Below are positions 6,670 to 7,128 of a DNA stretch of 7,128 nt, piece by piece (within the stretch, counting starts at the first letter, position 1; each line of letters begins with the position of its first letter). The position numbers and the translations under genes were made by a program. Below the pieces are notes generated by a model. It was not told where the DNA came from and ran no database searches. It worked only from the letters and a program-made list of their open reading frames with translations. Source of the stretch: Solirubrobacterales bacterium (GTDB lineage Bacteria; Actinomycetota; Thermoleophilia; Solirubrobacterales; Solirubrobacteraceae); assembly GCA_027314825.1 (NCBI GenBank), contig DAHVAB010000125.1:1-7128 (forward strand). The letters run 5' to 3'.

Positions 6670-6855
6670 CCCTCCGAGAACCCGCTCGCGCCGCGGCGCC
6701 GGCGCAACCCGATTGGGCCATACGTCCAACGGCCGAGCCACCGCTCATAGAGGCGTCTCCGGCCTCCGAAACACTGCCTGCAAGCGTAAAGAAGAAGGAC
6801 AGAGTGGCGCCAAGGCCCGCCAGGCCCTGCTGACAGGCGCACGCAGGCCAGCCGC
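6670..6855 (+). other. Intergenic region between the glycosyltransferase operon and the riboswitch
   Basis: This 186-base gap has no ORF with coding character. It holds overlapping GC palindromes just after the TAG (6688-6699 and 6696-6705) and an imperfect inverted repeat, CCGATTGG (6709-6716) against CCAACGG (6726-6732), around a nine-base loop. A purine-rich run lies near 6787-6800. A promoter for the riboswitch transcript should lie here, but I find no convincing -35/-10 pair. Confidence 0.5.
6688..6705. terminator. Possible GC-rich terminator hairpin after the glycosyltransferase operon
   Basis: Two overlapping perfect palindromes, GCGCCGCGGCGC and GCGCCGGCGC, begin 18 bases after the stop codon. 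They could fold into alternative very stable hairpins. No U-tract follows, so if this is a terminator it is of the U-less kind reported in high-GC bacteria. Self-complementary runs are also expected by chance in such GC-rich DNA. Confidence 0.25.
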
Positions 6856-6942
6856 CCTCATTCCCGACAAAGGCACCCCCGCCGCGAGGCGGGCCCGCAA
6901 AGCCAGGGGTCTCCCGGAGATCGCCCAGCTACCGAAGGAGGT
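6856..6942 (+). promoter_or_regulatory. GEMM/c-di-GMP-I-like riboswitch controlling the secreted-protein gene
   Basis: The 5' leader contains the ordered hallmarks of a GEMM-I aptamer. An AAAGGCA block (6869-6875) supplies the G expected to contact ligand (G6873, equivalent to G20 of the Vc2 aptamer). Next comes a perfect six-base-pair hairpin with a GCGA (GNRA) tetraloop (6878-6893), and then CGCAAAGCC (6896-6904), whose middle adenine would stack in the ligand. A second hairpin follows (GGUCUC with GAGAUC, about 6908-6923), then CUACCGAAGG (6929-6938). The closing stem pairs CCUCAUUC (6856-6863) with GAAGGAGG (6934-6941), seven of eight pairs, and the latter is the Shine-Dalgarno site. Ligand binding should stabilise this stem and lower translation (an OFF switch). 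The blocks usually read as CAAACC and GGGUU differ here, so this is a divergent member and the ligand is inferred. Confidence 0.78.
6935..6942 (+). promoter_or_regulatory. Strong Shine-Dalgarno site embedded in the riboswitch stem
   Basis: AAGGAGGT is a near-perfect match to the anti-Shine-Dalgarno sequence and lies five bases before the ATG at 6948. It is the strongest ribosome site in the window, where most other genes have weak sites or rely on coupling. It forms most of the 3' strand of the aptamer closing stem, so its accessibility should depend on the folded state. Confidence 0.85.
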
Positions 6943-6947
6943 CGAGC

Positions 6948-7128
6948 ATGACTATGTCACGTGCTCGCCGAAGCCGTGTGCTCGGCGGGATCATCGCGAA
7001 GCTGCTGATAGCGGTGTGCCTGACCATGCTCGGCGCAACCGCGGTCGCCGCGGCCAGCCAGGGCGGCCACGGCCCCGCCCACCCCAGGCTCGCCGCCGCA
7101 CGCCATCACGGCCCCGCCCACCCCAGGC
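6948..7128 (+). CDS. Secreted protein with repeat region (partial, runs off the right edge)
   Basis: Sixty codons are visible from ATG 6948 with no stop. The start is set by the strong ribosome site; ATG 6954 is a poorer-spaced alternative. Residues 1-36 form a classical Sec signal peptide: a basic segment (MTMSRARRSR), a hydrophobic core (about 12-33, VLGGIIAKLLIAVCLTML and onward) and an Ala-rich end with a probable AVAAA-SQ cleavage site after residue 36. The mature part is rich in His, Pro, Gly and Ala and repeats HGPAHPR twice, 13 residues apart. The rest of the domain content is beyond the edge, so I cannot say whether it is a cell-wall hydrolase, adhesin or matrix protein. Placement behind a c-di-GMP-type switch suggests a surface function tied to biofilm, motility or development. 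The product is unknown. Confidence 0.82.
   Translation, partial: MTMSRARRSRVLGGIIAKLLIAVCLTMLGATAVAAASQGGHGPAHPRLAAARHHGPAHPR
7068..7128 (+). repeat. Perfect 22-bp direct repeat with 39-bp period at the right edge
   Basis: Identical 22-base copies lie at 7068-7089 and 7107-7128, separated by 17 bases. The 39-base period is exactly 13 codons, so the array stays in frame and encodes HGPAHPR in each copy. The second copy ends on the last base of the window, so more units may follow outside it. Confidence 0.85.

Noticed and set aside
5140..6741. Long minus-strand open frame of 533 codons opposite the second GT4 gene
   Set aside because: It has Arg/Gln/Pro-rich low-information sequence and no family motif, and it lies antisense to two clear GT4 genes. 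It is a GC-rich shadow.
6856..6942. c-di-AMP (ydaO) riboswitch, a common leader of secreted cell-wall genes in actinobacteria
   Set aside because: The GNRA hairpin followed by CGCAAAGCC and ACCGAAGG matches the GEMM-I order, and I see no ydaO-type core.
7068..7128. Possible CRISPR-like direct repeats
   Set aside because: Only two copies are seen, with a 17-base spacing. They are in frame within a coding sequence, so this is a protein repeat.

Overview
The window is uniformly GC-rich with very high G/C at third codon positions, many GTG starts, 4-base gene overlaps and sparse Shine-Dalgarno sites. This fits a high-GC actinobacterium. A Thermoleophilia-type soil actinobacterium is my best guess, but it is an inference from style only. 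No rRNA, tRNA or taxonomic marker gene is present.

Layout. On the minus strand, reading leftward from about 1990, lie a DUF2334-type polysaccharide deacetylase (912-1826, possibly with its N-terminus in another frame up to 1990) and a mannosyltransferase-like GT4 glycosyltransferase that runs off the left edge (1-915). The two overlap by GTGA. A short divergent intergenic region (about 1991-2108) carries a perfect TATAAT box placed for a leaderless transcript on the plus strand. On that strand follow two overlapping AAA+/STAND-like P-loop ATPase genes (2112-3050 and 3047-4150). The first has an unusual Arg-for-Lys Walker A and a C-terminal winged helix. Then come two translationally coupled GT4 glycosyltransferases (4187-5398 and 5395-6669). 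After a 186-base gap there is a GEMM/c-di-GMP-I-like riboswitch (about 6856-6942) whose closing stem contains the Shine-Dalgarno site of a secreted repeat protein. That gene (6948 onward) runs off the right edge.

How it fits together. The four sugar genes look like part of a cell-surface polysaccharide or exopolysaccharide locus: three GT4 transferases would build a glycan from nucleotide-sugar donors, and a deacetylase could modify it. The c-di-GMP-type switch in front of a secreted protein fits a surface/lifestyle theme, but it belongs to a separate transcription unit. The ATPase pair is the outlier. It has no evident sugar function, has its own promoter at the divergent junction, and may be a regulatory, replication-like or conflict-type module inserted between the two halves of the locus. 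Its function is not determined by anything visible here. The riboswitch with its Shine-Dalgarno-sequestering stem and the ATPase pair are the two most interesting items.
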